The notes under the pieces were generated by a model. The model saw only the letters and a program-made list of their open reading frames with translations, made no database searches and had not been told where the DNA came from. A DNA stretch of 11,874 nucleotides from Giesbergeria sp. (GTDB lineage: Bacteria > Pseudomonadota > Gammaproteobacteria > Burkholderiales > Burkholderiaceae_C). Shown here piece by piece: positions 1 to 7,558 of the stretch. The DNA is taken from assembly GCA_017987055.1 (NCBI GenBank), contig JAGNUJ010000021.1, positions 5,938 through 17,811 on the forward strand. The letters run 5' to 3'. A program made the translations under genes and the position numbers. Numbering within the stretch: position 1 is the stretch's first letter; each line of letters starts with the position of its first letter.

Positions 1-1
1 C

Positions 2-97
2 ACCTCGCTGGCTTTGCTGTACCGCACCGCCATTGACCGCATCAATGCGATGCTCGAACCCGAGATGGGTGCCAACGCCCTTGCTAACGCTGGCTGA
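2..97 (+). CDS. 3' end of an unidentified protein-coding gene (partial)
   Basis: An open frame runs in from the left edge and ends at TGA 95-97, giving 31 residues that start TSLALLYRTAIDRINAM and end in a short Ala/Asn/Gly-rich tail. The amphipathic helix-like make-up, the stop just before a good terminator hairpin, and the lack of a competing gene suggest a real C-terminus. It converges on acnB, which lies on the other strand. I do not recognise the family, and too little is visible to propose a function. The frame could also be open by chance, because 31 codons are weak evidence. Confidence 0.5.
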   Translation, partial: TSLALLYRTAIDRINAMLEPEMGANALANAG

Positions 98-104
98 GCA
101 GTCG

Positions 105-133
105 AAAAAAAAACCCGCCGAGGCGGGTTTTTT
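105..133. terminator. bidirectional rho-independent terminator
   Basis: Arms AAACCCGCC (111-119) and GGCGGGTTT (122-130) are perfectly complementary, with a GC-rich core and a tight loop. An A-run (105-113) lies on the left and a T-run (128-133) on the right, so each strand reads hairpin followed by U-run. It lies between the converging stop codons at 97 (plus) and 152 (minus), so it probably ends both the unidentified gene and the mdh-to-acnB transcript. Confidence 0.88.
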
Positions 134-151
134 GTTGGGCTAGTTAAACCT

Positions 152-2737
152 TTAAGCCGTCACGCCCTTAGCGACGTCTGTGTACTCTTCGATCTGGTCA
201 AAGTTCAGGTATTGGTAAATCTTGTCGCCGTTTTGATTCACGACGCCAATATCAGCCAAGTACTCGGCTTTGGTTGGGATGCGGCCAATTTTGGATGCAA
301 TCGCCGACAACTCTGCCGAGCCCAAGTAGACGTTGGTGTTCTTGCCCAAACGGTTGGGGAAGTTGCGCGTGCTGGTGGACATCACAGTAGCGCCTTCTTT
401 CACCTGTGCTTGGTTGCCCATGCACAGCGAGCAGCCGGGCATTTCCATGCGCGCACCGGCCGCGCCGAAAACGCCGTAGTGGCCTTCGTCGCTCAGCTGC
501 TGCGCGTCCATCTTGGTCGGCGGCGCCATCCACAGCTTGACCGGGATGTCTTTTTTGCCTTCGAGCAGCTTAGAGGCGGCGCGGAAGTGACCGATGTTGG
601 TCATGCACGAACCGATAAACACTTCGTCAATTTTCGCGCCGGCCACGTCCGACAGCGTCTTGGCGTCGTCCGGGTCGTTGGGGCAGCAAACAATCGGCTC
701 GGTGATCTCGGCCAAGTCGATTTCGATGACGGTGGCGTACTCAGCGTCGGCATCGGGCGCCAGCAACTGTGGGTTGGCCAGCCAAGCTTCCATGGCTTGG
801 ATGCGGCGACCGATGGTGCGCGCGTCGGCATAGCCTTGGGCAATCATGTTTTTCAGCAGCACGATGTTGGACTGCAGGTACTCGATGACCGGCTCTTTGT
901 TCAGGTGCACGGTGCAGCCCGCAGCGGAGCGCTCAGCCGATGCGTCCGACAGCTCAAATGCTTGCTCGACTTTCAGGTCTGGCAGGCCTTCGATTTCGAG
1001 GATGCGGCCGGAGAAGATGTTCTTCTTGCCTTGCTTGGCCACCGTCAAGTGGCCGGATTTGATGGCGTACAGCGGGATCGCATGCACCAAGTCGCGCAGC
1101 GTCACGCCGGGCTGCATTTCGCCCTTAAAGCGCACCAGCACCGACTCAGGCATGTCCAGCGGCATCACACCGGTGGCAGCAGCAAACGCCACTAAGCCAG
1201 AGCCAGCCGGAAAGCTGATGCCGACCGGGAAACGCGTGTGGCTGTCGCCGCCGGTGCCGACGGTGTCGGGCAGCAACATGCGGTTGAGCCAGCTGTGGAT
1301 GATGCCGTCGCCGGGCTTGAGCGCGATACCGCCACGGGTGCTGATGAAGTCAGGCAGCTCGTGGTGCATCTTCACGTCCACTGGCTTAGGGTAAGCGGCG
1401 GTGTGGCAGAACGATTGCATCACCAAGTCGGAGCTAAAGCCGAGGCAAGCCAAGTCTTTCAGTTCGTCGCGGGTCATCGGGCCGGTGGTGTCTTGCGAGC
1501 CGACCGAGGTCATCTTGGGCTCGCAGTAAGTACCGGGCAGTACGCCTTGGCCTTCAGGCAGACCGCAAGCGCGGCCAACCATTTTTTGTGCCAGCGTGAA
1601 GCCCTTGCCGTGGCTCTTTGGCACTTGTGGCAGGCGAAACAGGGTGGATGCGGGCAAGCCCAGCGCTTCACGCGCTTTGGCGGTCAGGCCACGGCCAATG
1701 ATGAGCGGAATACGGCCACCGGCGCGCACTTCGTCAAACAGCACGTCGCTCTTGACAGTGAACTCAGCAATGACTTGGCCGTTTTTGAGCGCTTTGCCTT
1801 CGTAGGGGCGCAGCTCAATGGTGTCGCCCATGTGCATCTGACTGACGTCCAGCTCGATCGGCAAGGCGCCGGCGTCTTCCATCGTGTTGTAGAAGATCGG
1901 GGCAATTTTGGAGCCGAGGCAGACACCGCCAAAGCGCTTGTTGGGCACAAACGGAATGTCTTCACCGGTAAACCACAGCACGCTGTTGGTGGCCGACTTG
2001 CGGCTGGAGCCGGTGCCAACCACGTCGCCGACGTAGGCCACCAAGTTGCCCTTGGCGCGCAAGTCTTCAATGAATTTGACCGGGCCGCGCTTGCCGTCTT
2101 CTTCGGGGGTGATGCCGTCGCGCTTGTTCTTCAGCATCGCCAAAGCGTGCAGCGGAATGTCGGGGCGGCTCCATGCGTCAGGGGCGGGCGACAGGTCGTC
2201 GGTGTTGGTCTCACCAGTGACTTTAAATACCGTCAGGGTGATACTTTGTGGCACTTCGGGGCGGCTGGTAAACCACTCAGCGTCGGCCCAGCTTTGCACC
2301 ACGGCCTTGGCAAAGGCGTTGCCCTTGTCGGCTTTTTCTTTGACGTCGTGGAACTGGTCGAACATCAACAGCGTCTTTTTCAGCGCTTCAGCAGCGACGG
2401 CAGCTACAGCGGCATCGTCGAGCAAGTCGATCAGCGGCGTCAGGTTGTAGCCGCCGAGCATGGTGCCCAGCAGCTGGGTGGCTTGCTCGCGCGTGATCAG
2501 CGCACACTTTTCCGTACCGTGGGCCACTGCGGCCAAATAGCTGGCCTTGACCTTGGCCGCATCGTCCACGCCAGCAGGCACGCGGTGGGTGATCAACTCG
2601 ACCAGCGTGGCCTCTTCGCCAGCGGGTGGGTTTTTCAGCAGCTCGATCAGTTCACCGGTTTGCTGGGCCGTCAGTGGCAGCGGGGGAATACCCAAGGCGG
2701 CGCGTTCGGCCACATGGTCGCGGTAGGCTTTCAACAT
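152..2737 (-). CDS. acnB: aconitate hydratase B (aconitase B)
   Basis: Cytoplasmic [4Fe-4S] enzyme that interconverts citrate and isocitrate through cis-aconitate in the TCA cycle; members of this family often also handle 2-methyl-cis-aconitate. At 861 residues it is close to the 865 of E. coli AcnB and has the B-type order: an N-terminal HEAT-like domain (about 1-160), the swivel domain (about 165-380, with GSSRKS at 243-248), then the catalytic domains. The cluster cysteines are C711 (GSCMTN) and C769/C772 (GCSLCMGN), matching E. coli C710, C769 and C772. The ATG at 2735-2737 has a GGAGAGAG ribosome site about 9 nt upstream. It is the last gene of the minus-strand arm, 93 nt after the lysine-rich protein gene. 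That gap holds no obvious terminator or strong promoter, so I infer co-transcription. AcnB of other bacteria can bind RNA when it loses its cluster; this is family knowledge and is not visible here. Confidence 0.98.
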   Translation of the reverse strand: MLKAYRDHVAERAALGIPPLPLTAQQTGELIELLKNPPAGEEATLVELITHRVPAGVDDAAKVKASYLAAVAHGTEKCALITREQATQLLGTMLGGYNLTPLIDLLDDAAVAAVAAEALKKTLLMFDQFHDVKEKADKGNAFAKAVVQSWADAEWFTSRPEVPQSITLTVFKVTGETNTDDLSPAPDAWSRPDIPLHALAMLKNKRDGITPEEDGKRGPVKFIEDLRAKGNLVAYVGDVVGTGSSRKSATNSVLWFTGEDIPFVPNKRFGGVCLGSKIAPIFYNTMEDAGALPIELDVSQMHMGDTIELRPYEGKALKNGQVIAEFTVKSDVLFDEVRAGGRIPLIIGRGLTAKAREALGLPASTLFRLPQVPKSHGKGFTLAQKMVGRACGLPEGQGVLPGTYCEPKMTSVGSQDTTGPMTRDELKDLACLGFSSDLVMQSFCHTAAYPKPVDVKMHHELPDFISTRGGIALKPGDGIIHSWLNRMLLPDTVGTGGDSHTRFPVGISFPAGSGLVAFAAATGVMPLDMPESVLVRFKGEMQPGVTLRDLVHAIPLYAIKSGHLTVAKQGKKNIFSGRILEIEGLPDLKVEQAFELSDASAERSAAGCTVHLNKEPVIEYLQSNIVLLKNMIAQGYADARTIGRRIQAMEAWLANPQLLAPDADAEYATVIEIDLAEITEPIVCCPNDPDDAKTLSDVAGAKIDEVFIGSCMTNIGHFRAASKLLEGKKDIPVKLWMAPPTKMDAQQLSDEGHYGVFGAAGARMEMPGCSLCMGNQAQVKEGATVMSTSTRNFPNRLGKNTNVYLGSAELSAIASKIGRIPTKAEYLADIGVVNQNGDKIYQYLNFDQIEEYTDVAKGVTA

Positions 2738-2830
2738 GAATTCTCTCTCCAGGGGGGTTGCGTTCTAAAGTGGGGCGGAGGGACTGCAGAGCTAGGCACT
2801 GCGCTCCTCTCGTTAGTGAGTGCAGGGGTT

Positions 2831-3478
2831 TTATTTGGCCGCTGGCAGGGGATCAAACACACTGGGCGGTGGGTTGCGCTTGATGGCCTCGGCCACCACC
2901 ACTTGCTCCGAGCTCATGCACTCGTCGGCCAAACGCTGACCGAGGCGCTGGTTCATCAGCATCGATTTGTTGGCAATTTGCAGCCAGACGGCACCGGCCT
3001 TGGTGTCTTCTAAGCGCACCGCGCCAGTGCTAGTGGGCACGGGTGACATGTAGTATTTGAAGCCCTTGCCCTCGACATGGAAGTGACCCGGAGCAACCGG
3101 GTCAGCCGACACAGTGACGTGCGCGCCCAACTCGCAGGCAATGCGGCCTTGGTGGACGCGCTCAGCAATCGCCAGCACATCGTTGGATGTGCCCGATTGG
3201 GCGACCGCTGCCGCTGCGCCCGACGCCGCCACGGCCGCAGTAAGGGCTGGGGCGGCGCTATACAAGTTAGGCTCGCTGATGGGTTTGGCCTTGGCCACTA
3301 GCACTTTGGCTGGCGCTTTAGGCTTGGCTTTGGCGACGGAAGCTTTGGCCGTCTTTGGCGCAGCTTTTTTGGCCGTAGTTTTAGCGGGCGCTTTGGTTTT
3401 AGTGGGTGTGGATGCGGTTTGGGCAAGCACCAAACCGGGAATCAAAGCCATCACGGCAGATACAAGCAGCGTTTTCAT
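2831..3478 (-). CDS. exported lysine/alanine-rich protein of unknown function
   Basis: 215 residues; I do not recognise a named family. Residues 1-19 form a typical Sec signal peptide (MKTLLV, hydrophobic core, cleavage expected after VLA19), so the product is probably periplasmic. Residues 27-65 are low-complexity Lys/Ala/Pro/Thr, like a histone H1 tail, with 13 lysines in 39 residues and the unit VAKAKP present twice. An Ala-rich linker follows to about 95. A C-terminal domain (about 99-200) looks folded: it has aromatic and glycine positions (GHFHVEGKGFKYYM) and exactly two cysteines, C115 and C187, which could form a disulfide. The tail is Pro-rich. I chose the ATG at 3476-3478 because GGAG lies about 5 nt upstream and it starts the signal peptide; the in-frame extension to 3586 would bury that signal and overlap the lyase gene. 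It lies 23 nt after the lyase stop and 93 nt before acnB, so it is inferred to belong to the mdh-acnB operon. No enzymatic motif is visible. Confidence 0.85.
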   Translation of the reverse strand: MKTLLVSAVMALIPGLVLAQTASTPTKTKAPAKTTAKKAAPKTAKASVAKAKPKAPAKVLVAKAKPISEPNLYSAAPALTAAVAASGAAAAVAQSGTSNDVLAIAERVHQGRIACELGAHVTVSADPVAPGHFHVEGKGFKYYMSPVPTSTGAVRLEDTKAGAVWLQIANKSMLMNQRLGQRLADECMSSEQVVVAEAIKRNPPPSVFDPLPAAK

Positions 3479-3501
3479 AAAAGCTCCAACGGCGACAAAA
3501 G

Positions 3502-4491
3502 TCAGGAAATCACAGGGACAAACCAAGGCTGTACAGCACTTGGCAAGGGCTGACCTGTATTGTGCGCGCGCTCTAATACTTGCCAAAAATAGCGGTAGCT
3601 AGCACGGTCATGTAATACACCATCAAAATTGATGGGGGACCAATCAGTACGGGCGGCAGCAGCTATTATTTTGGAAGCAGTATCAATATCATCCCGGGTC
3701 GGTGCAAAGGCCGCTAACAACGGACGGATTTGCACCGGGTGGATGCTCCACATCCGCGTGTAGCCAAACTCGCGCGCAGCGCGGATTGCAGACGCTTGCA
3801 AAGCCGCAGTGTCATTAAATTCGGTGACCACGCAGTGCGATGGCACTTTGCCGTTGGCGTGGCAGGCGGCGGATATTTCAAGTTTGGCGCGCACCACCAA
3901 CGGGTGCGAAAACTGGCCGGCAGATGTCATGCCCGCCGCCGGAATCGCGCCGCCGTGGGCTGAGACAAAATCCATTAGCCCAAAACTCATACTTTGCACG
4001 CGCGGGTGCGCGGCAATTTCAAAGGCGCGGTGGACCGCAGCCGGAGATTCAATCAACACATGCAGCGGCAAATGGCCAGCGCAGGCGCGCTCTAGCTCTT
4101 TTTCGGCCAGCAAAACGTCGTCTACCGACTCGACCTTGGGCAGCATGATGTGGCACAGGCGATGGCCGGCCTCACCGGCAATGGTGGCCATATCGTTGGC
4201 AAAAGCGGGGTGATCGACCGGGTGAACGCGGGCGGCAACACGGGCGCCGGGCGCGGCGTCTCTAGCCAATTGCGCTACCAATAAAGCGTGTTCGGCTTCA
4301 GCGCCGACAGGGGCACCGTCTTCGCAATCGAGGGTGACATCAAAGACGCAGGCACCAAATTCTTGTGCCATTTCAGCCTGCAATTGCAGGCTTTTGAGCA
4401 TCCGCGCAGGCGCGCCACTGTAGTGGTCGCACACCGGCAGCACAGCGCCGCCGGCTTGCGCCCCAAGCAAAATGTCGCGCGGATGCTTCAT
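3502..4491 (-). CDS. HpcH/HpaI aldolase / CitE-like CoA ester lyase
   Basis: 329-residue TIM-barrel protein of the citrate-lyase-beta/malyl-CoA-lyase superfamily, whose members cleave or form C-C bonds in acyl-CoA thioesters using Mg2+. Visible motifs are DCEDGAP (55-61), the substrate/CoA arginine in ARVHP (R88), LPKVES (117-122), the metal glutamate in LIESP (E148) and the metal aspartate in [15 protein letters not shown] (D174). All the expected catalytic residues are present. The N-terminus (LPVCDHYSG) differs from classical L-malyl-CoA lyases, so the substrate (malyl-CoA, citramalyl-CoA, methylmalyl-CoA or other) cannot be assigned. No citrate lyase alpha or gamma subunits or citrate lyase ligase are nearby, so a fermentative citrate lyase beta subunit is unlikely. 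The ATG at 4489-4491 has an AAAGGT ribosome site and lies 19 nt after the mdh stop; the longer frame to 4593 overlaps mdh and is rejected. It is probably co-transcribed with mdh. Confidence 0.9.
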   Translation of the reverse strand: MKHPRDILLGAQAGGAVLPVCDHYSGAPARMLKSLQLQAEMAQEFGACVFDVTLDCEDGAPVGAEAEHALLVAQLARDAAPGARVAARVHPVDHPAFANDMATIAGEAGHRLCHIMLPKVESVDDVLLAEKELERACAGHLPLHVLIESPAAVHRAFEIAAHPRVQSMSFGLMDFVSAHGGAIPAAGMTSAGQFSHPLVVRAKLEISAACHANGKVPSHCVVTEFNDTAALQASAIRAAREFGYTRMWSIHPVQIRPLLAAFAPTRDDIDTASKIIAAAARTDWSPINFDGVLHDRASYRYFWQVLERAHNTGQPLPSAVQPWFVPVIS

Positions 4492-4510
4492 GGGCTTACC
4501 TTTTGAGTGC

Positions 4511-5497
4511 TTACAGCAGGTGTTTGACGCCGTCTTGCTCGCCTTGCAGCTCTTCCAGCGTCTTGTTGATGCGCTCTTGCGAGAAGGCGTCAATTTCCAA
4601 GCCTTCGACGACTTTGTATTCGCCGTTTTCGCACGTCACGGGAAAGCCAAACATCACGTCCTTAGGAATGCCGTATTGGCCGTCCGAAGGAATGCCCATC
4701 GTCACCCACTTGCCATTGGTGCCCAAGGCCCAGTCGCGCATGTGGTCAATGGCAGCGTTGGCCGCCGAAGCTGCCGACGAAGAGCCGCGTGCTTCGATGA
4801 TGGCTGCGCCGCGCTTGCCGACGGTAGGCAAGAAGGTGTTGGCGTTCCACTCTTGGTCGTTGATCATCTGGGCGACGCTTTCGCCGTTGATGGTGGCAAA
4901 ACGGTAGTCGGCGTACATTGTGGGCGAGTGGTTGCCCCACACCGTCAATTTTTCGATGTCGGCCACGGCTTTGCCGGTTTTGGCAGCGATTTGGCTGGCA
5001 GCGCGGTTGTGGTCTAAACGCAACATGGCGGTGAAGTTTTTGCGTGGCAGGTCAGGCGCTGACTTCATGGCGATATAGGCGTTGGTGTTAGCGGGGTTGC
5101 CCACCACCAGCACGCGCACGTCGCGGCTGGCGACGGCATTCAGCGCTGCACCTTGTGCGGTGAAGATCGCGCCGTTGACGGCCAGCAACTCAGCACGCTC
5201 CATGCCCGGGCCACGGGGGCGCGAACCGACCAACAACGCGTAGTCAGCGTCTTTGAAAGCGGTCATAGGGTCGTCGTGGGCCGTCATCTCAACCAGCAGC
5301 GGGAATGCGCAGTCATCCAACTCCATCATCACGCCCTTGAGGGCTTTTTGCGGGCCTTCGACAGGCACTTCCAGTAGCTGAAGAATGACCGGCTGGTCTT
5401 TGCCCAGCATTTCGCCAGAGGCGATGCGAAACAGCAGGGCGTAACCAATTTGACCTGCGGCACCAGTAACGGCTACGCGGACGGGTTTTTTGCTCAT
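4511..5497 (-). CDS. mdh: NAD-dependent malate dehydrogenase
   Basis: Oxidises malate to oxaloacetate with NAD+ in the cytoplasm, feeding citrate synthase encoded at the far end of this locus. The protein has 328 residues and is of the type related to the eukaryotic cytosolic enzyme. The dinucleotide site is TGAAGQIGY (G12, G15, G18). The mobile substrate loop is [11 protein letters not shown] with R93 and R95. VGNPANTN is at 132-139, the catalytic relay aspartate and substrate arginine are in RLDHNR (D162, R165), and the proton-accepting histidine is H190 in WGNHSPTMY. The ATG at 5495-5497 has GGAG about 8 nt upstream. It is the first gene of the minus-strand arm, with a predicted promoter at 5612-5639 and a leader of about 108 nt. 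The lyase gene starts 19 nt downstream. Confidence 0.98.
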   Translation of the reverse strand: MSKKPVRVAVTGAAGQIGYALLFRIASGEMLGKDQPVILQLLEVPVEGPQKALKGVMMELDDCAFPLLVEMTAHDDPMTAFKDADYALLVGSRPRGPGMERAELLAVNGAIFTAQGAALNAVASRDVRVLVVGNPANTNAYIAMKSAPDLPRKNFTAMLRLDHNRAASQIAAKTGKAVADIEKLTVWGNHSPTMYADYRFATINGESVAQMINDQEWNANTFLPTVGKRGAAIIEARGSSSAASAANAAIDHMRDWALGTNGKWVTMGIPSDGQYGIPKDVMFGFPVTCENGEYKVVEGLEIDAFSQERINKTLEELQGEQDGVKHLL

Positions 5498-5611
5498 GTA
5501 GAAAACTCCAGACAGTAAAGGGAATCGAGAAAAACGAGGAAAACAAGTGCTAACACAGCGGCTGCCACCTGCACCTGTTATCAGCTACATGTGCCCCGCC
5601 AACAGCGGTTG

Positions 5612-5639
5612 ATTTTACCTGAAATCAGTGTTTCGTCAA
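5612..5639 (-). promoter_or_regulatory. predicted sigma70 promoter of mdh
   Basis: On the minus strand, TTGACG (5639-5634) and TAAAAT (5617-5612) are separated by 16 bp. Each box is one base off consensus, so this is a strong candidate. Transcription would start near 5605, leaving a leader of about 108 nt before the mdh ATG. The likely GntR palindrome lies 11 bp upstream of the -35 box. Start site and strength are inferred. Confidence 0.65.
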
Positions 5640-5640
5640 T

Positions 5641-5668
5641 TTGTCTTATGTCTTATATAAGATATGAT
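5641..5668 (+). promoter_or_regulatory. predicted promoter of the GntR regulator gene
   Basis: TTGTCT (5641-5646) and TATGAT (5663-5668) are separated by 16 bp, a good sigma70 match. Transcription would start near 5675, which excludes a start codon at 5664 (inside the -10 box) and favours the ATG at 5727. The palindrome 5651-5662 fills most of the spacer, so a bound protein would block polymerase: a layout suited to autorepression. Confidence 0.5.
5643..5663. promoter_or_regulatory. candidate GntR operator: palindrome plus extra half-site
   Basis: TCTTATATAAGA (5651-5662) is a perfect 12-bp palindrome. It is preceded by a second copy of its left half, so the site reads GTCTTAT, GTCTTAT, ATAAGAT without gaps (5643-5663). 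Size, AT-rich centre and position in the divergent control region next to a HutC-type regulator gene fit a GntR-family operator. I did not find this sequence upstream of sdhC. That the neighbouring regulator binds here is inference. Confidence 0.55.
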
Positions 5669-5726
5669 TGGCCGGCTTTTGATGCTGTTTGCGCACTTCG
5701 GCAAAGCTCATATTGCGCTGCCCCCA

Positions 5727-6524
5727 ATGTCCTCCACACACTCCTCTTCTCCTGCTGCTGACTTTCCTGCATCGCCGTCTGGCACGGTGGGCTTGCCAGC
5801 ACCTGCCTTTAGCCCGCTGTACCAACAAATCAAAGGCTTAATTTTGCAAAGCCTGCAATCGGGCGAATGGAAGCCGGGCGAAGCTATTCCCAGTGAGATT
5901 GATTTGGCAGCGCGTTTTCGCGTCAGCCAAGGCACAGTGCGCAAGGCGATTGACGACTTAGCTGCAGAAAATCTAGTGATACGCCGCCAAGGTAAGGGCA
6001 CATTTGTTGCCACTCACGCCGAAGACCAAGTGCAGTATCGGTTTTTGCGCTTGCTGCCCGACAACGGCGACGCCAGCGTCGAAGGCCCCGCCGAGCGCCA
6101 CATCATTAGCTGCAAACAGATACGCTCGCCAGCCGATGTAGCGCGGGTCTTGGGTCTACGCACGGGCGAATCGGTGATTCAGGCGCACCGCGTGCTGTCG
6201 TTTCAAAGTGTGCCAACCATCTTGGAAGAAATTTGGCTGCCAGGCCAAGCCTTCAAAGGCTTAAGCGCAGCCCATATGGCCAACTACCCTGGCCCGACCT
6301 ACGCCATGCTAGAGATGGACTTTGGCGTACGCATGGTGCGCGCTGAAGAAAAAATTCGCGCAGTATTGCCCGATGCACAACAGGCAGCACTGCTGAATGT
6401 GACGCCCGCCACACCACTACTGAGTGTCGAACGCCTTGCTTATACCTACAACGACGTCCCTATGGAATTGCGCCGCGGTCTGTACCGCACTGACACGCAC
6501 CACTACCGCAACGAATTAAATTGA
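5727..6524 (+). CDS. GntR family transcriptional regulator, HutC type (wHTH + UTRA)
   Basis: 265 residues from the chosen ATG. After a Ser/Pro/Ala-rich N-terminus of about 27 residues there is a winged helix-turn-helix (28-95) with the GntR signatures PLYQQIKGLI, GEAIPSE, RVSQGTVRKAIDDL and the wing RRQGKGTFV. The C-terminal part (about 115-258) reads as a UTRA effector-binding domain of the HutC subfamily, containing the conserved-looking HRVLSFQSVPTILEEIWLP and ending in MELRRGLYRTD. No candidate start has a clear Shine-Dalgarno. The ATG at 5664 lies inside the predicted -10 box and the one at 5682 would leave almost no leader, so 5727 is preferred but uncertain. It lies between two divergent TCA arms and next to a palindrome, so it probably senses a TCA-related small molecule and controls mdh, itself and perhaps sdh. 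The ligand is unknown. Confidence 0.92.
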   Translation: MSSTHSSSPAADFPASPSGTVGLPAPAFSPLYQQIKGLILQSLQSGEWKPGEAIPSEIDLAARFRVSQGTVRKAIDDLAAENLVIRRQGKGTFVATHAEDQVQYRFLRLLPDNGDASVEGPAERHIISCKQIRSPADVARVLGLRTGESVIQAHRVLSFQSVPTILEEIWLPGQAFKGLSAAHMANYPGPTYAMLEMDFGVRMVRAEEKIRAVLPDAQQAALLNVTPATPLLSVERLAYTYNDVPMELRRGLYRTDTHHYRNELN

Positions 6525-6604
6525 AAATAGCCACAAACCCTGACAATGCGCTGGCCTAGCAGGCACAAAAAAACGAGAATGTCCCCCGAGTCGCGCGCCG
6601 ATTT

Positions 6605-6635
6605 GTTGCAATGCAATAAAATTTTGCATTGCATC
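6605..6635 (+). promoter_or_regulatory. large inverted repeat and candidate -10 box upstream of sdhC
   Basis: Arms TGCAATGCAA (6607-6616) and TTGCATTGCA (6624-6633) are perfect 10-bp inverted repeats around a 7-bp spacer, and G6605/C6635 also pair. Each arm is itself two tandem pentamers (TGCAA twice, TTGCA twice). The spacer holds TAAAAT (6617-6622), a good -10 box, but the region 17 bp upstream (GC-rich, about 6594-6599) has no -35 match. That suggests either a regulated promoter needing an activator or a repressor site over the -10. A second, weaker pair is TTGCAT (6624-6629) with TTACAC (6646-6651). It is unlike the palindrome at 5651-5662, so a different regulator may act here. Regulator unknown. 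Confidence 0.55.
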
Positions 6636-6679
6636 GACGCATTAGTTACACAACAGTTACATCCACGAAAGCACTTGCC

Positions 6680-7114
6680 ATGACCGAGATAGCCAAAAAG
6701 CGGCCTGAATTTCGCAATATCAACGCATTGTCCGACCTGCCCGGCTATCGATGGCCACTGGCAGCGCTGGTATCGGGGATGCACCGCGCGAGTGGTGTAA
6801 TTTTGTTTTTATTGCTGCCTTTTATTGTCTGGATGCTCGACACCTCGCTGTCGTCTGAAATATCGTTTGGCACCTTCAAAGCTGCATTTAACAGCCACTT
6901 GGGCATTCTGCCGGGCTGGTTTGTCAAATTGATGACATTGGCGCTGATCTGGGCTTATCTGCACCACTTCGCTGCTGGCATGCGCCACCTGTTCATGGAT
7001 ATGAATCACGCAGCCGTCACCAAAGACTTTGGCCGCAAGTCTGCCGCTACGGTTTACGTTGTGAGTCTGAGCCTGACCTTGGTGCTCGGTTTGAAGCTTT
7101 TCGGCGTGTACTGA
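6680..7114 (+). CDS. sdhC: succinate dehydrogenase cytochrome b556 subunit
   Basis: 144-residue membrane anchor of complex II that, with SdhD, holds heme b and the quinone site in the inner membrane. Three hydrophobic segments are visible (about 27-53, 80-100, 120-143). The quinone-site residues S32 and R36 in SGMHRASG align with E. coli S27 and R31. The heme ligand is predicted as H96 in HHFAAGMRHLFMD, matching E. coli H84. The ATG at 6680 begins MTEIAKKRPEF, the usual SdhC N-terminus. The Shine-Dalgarno is weak (a GAAAG about 8 nt upstream), and a longer frame from TTG 6629 starts inside the inverted repeat and is rejected. First gene of the sdh-gltA operon; sdhD follows after 43 nt. Confidence 0.95.
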   Translation: MTEIAKKRPEFRNINALSDLPGYRWPLAALVSGMHRASGVILFLLLPFIVWMLDTSLSSEISFGTFKAAFNSHLGILPGWFVKLMTLALIWAYLHHFAAGMRHLFMDMNHAAVTKDFGRKSAATVYVVSLSLTLVLGLKLFGVY

Positions 7115-7125
7115 GCCCGGCTCAG
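7111..7125 (+). other. hairpin over the sdhC stop codon
   Basis: CTGAGCC and GGCTCAG are perfect 7-bp complements around one base, and the sdhC TGA lies in the left arm. A short T-run (7132-7136) follows after several bases. It resembles a weak terminator or RNA-processing structure in the sdhC-sdhD gap. Since sdhD must be made with sdhC, full termination is unlikely. Confidence 0.4.
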
Positions 7126-7157
7126 TCTTCATTTTTATTGATTAGGAAAAAAACACT

Positions 7158-7523
7158 ATGGCTCAAAATTATGGCTCCGCGCGCCTTGTCGTAGGTGCGC
7201 ACTATGGTGTGCGTGATTGGCTTAGCCAGCGCGTTACAGCTGCGCTGATGGCACTGTTTACTATTTTGCTGCTGGCACGCCTACTGCTGTCTAGCGGCCC
7301 TATTGGCTACGACTTGTGGGCCAGTATTTTTGCACCGCAATGGATGAAGGCGCTGACCTTTGCAGTCATCGTGTCACTAGCCGTCCACGCGTGGGTCGGT
7401 ATGCGCAACGTGTGGATGGACTACGTCCAAGCGGTCGGCACGCGCTTGTTGCTACAGGTTTTTACCATCGTCTGGCTGGTCTGCTGTAGCGGCTGGGCGG
7501 TACAGGTCTTGTGGCGCCTGTAA
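7158..7523 (+). CDS. sdhD: succinate dehydrogenase hydrophobic membrane anchor subunit
   Basis: 121-residue partner of SdhC with three membrane segments (about 26-46, 63-83, 96-118). The heme-ligand motif HAWVGMRNVWMDYV gives H77, D88 and Y89, matching E. coli H71 and the quinone-site residues D82 and Y83. The N-terminus (VGAHYGVRDWLSQRVTA) has the family arginine R25 at the first membrane helix. The ATG at 7158 follows a TAGGA ribosome site within an A-rich stretch. It lies between sdhC (43 nt) and sdhA (35 nt) in the same operon. Confidence 0.94.
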   Translation: MAQNYGSARLVVGAHYGVRDWLSQRVTAALMALFTILLLARLLLSSGPIGYDLWASIFAPQWMKALTFAVIVSLAVHAWVGMRNVWMDYVQAVGTRLLLQVFTIVWLVCCSGWAVQVLWRL

Positions 7524-7558
7524 TTCCTACTTCACATTTTGCGAACAAAGGTTAATCC

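Noticed and set aside
2738..2830. Possible promoter or terminator between the lysine-rich protein gene and acnB
   Set aside because: Only short imperfect repeats (5-bp stems) and no U-run or convincing -35/-10 pair on the minus strand were seen.
1238..3013. 591-codon open frame on the plus strand opposite acnB
   Set aside because: It lies antisense to a clearly real acnB, reads as low-complexity Gln/His/Val-rich sequence with no family resemblance, and is explained by codon bias in a GC-rich gene. The same holds for the antisense frames over sdhA (7679-8299) and gltA (10521-11471).
3479..3586. Upstream extension of the lysine-rich protein
   Set aside because: It would overlap the lyase gene and put 36 residues in front of an otherwise perfect signal peptide; the ATG at 3478 has its own ribosome site.
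4492..4593. Upstream extension of the CoA lyase
   Set aside because: It overlaps the 3' end of mdh and its residues are basic, Ser/Lys-rich shadow sequence; [10 protein letters not shown] at 4491 has a ribosome site and a family-like start.
6541..6580. Possible terminator after the GntR regulator gene
   Set aside because: GCCT/AGGC is a 4-bp stem followed by A's rather than T's on the plus strand, so it does not support termination.
6629..6679. TTG start giving sdhC 17 extra residues
   Set aside because: The TTG lies inside the inverted repeat near the predicted transcription start, and the SdhC family begins at MTEIAKKRP.
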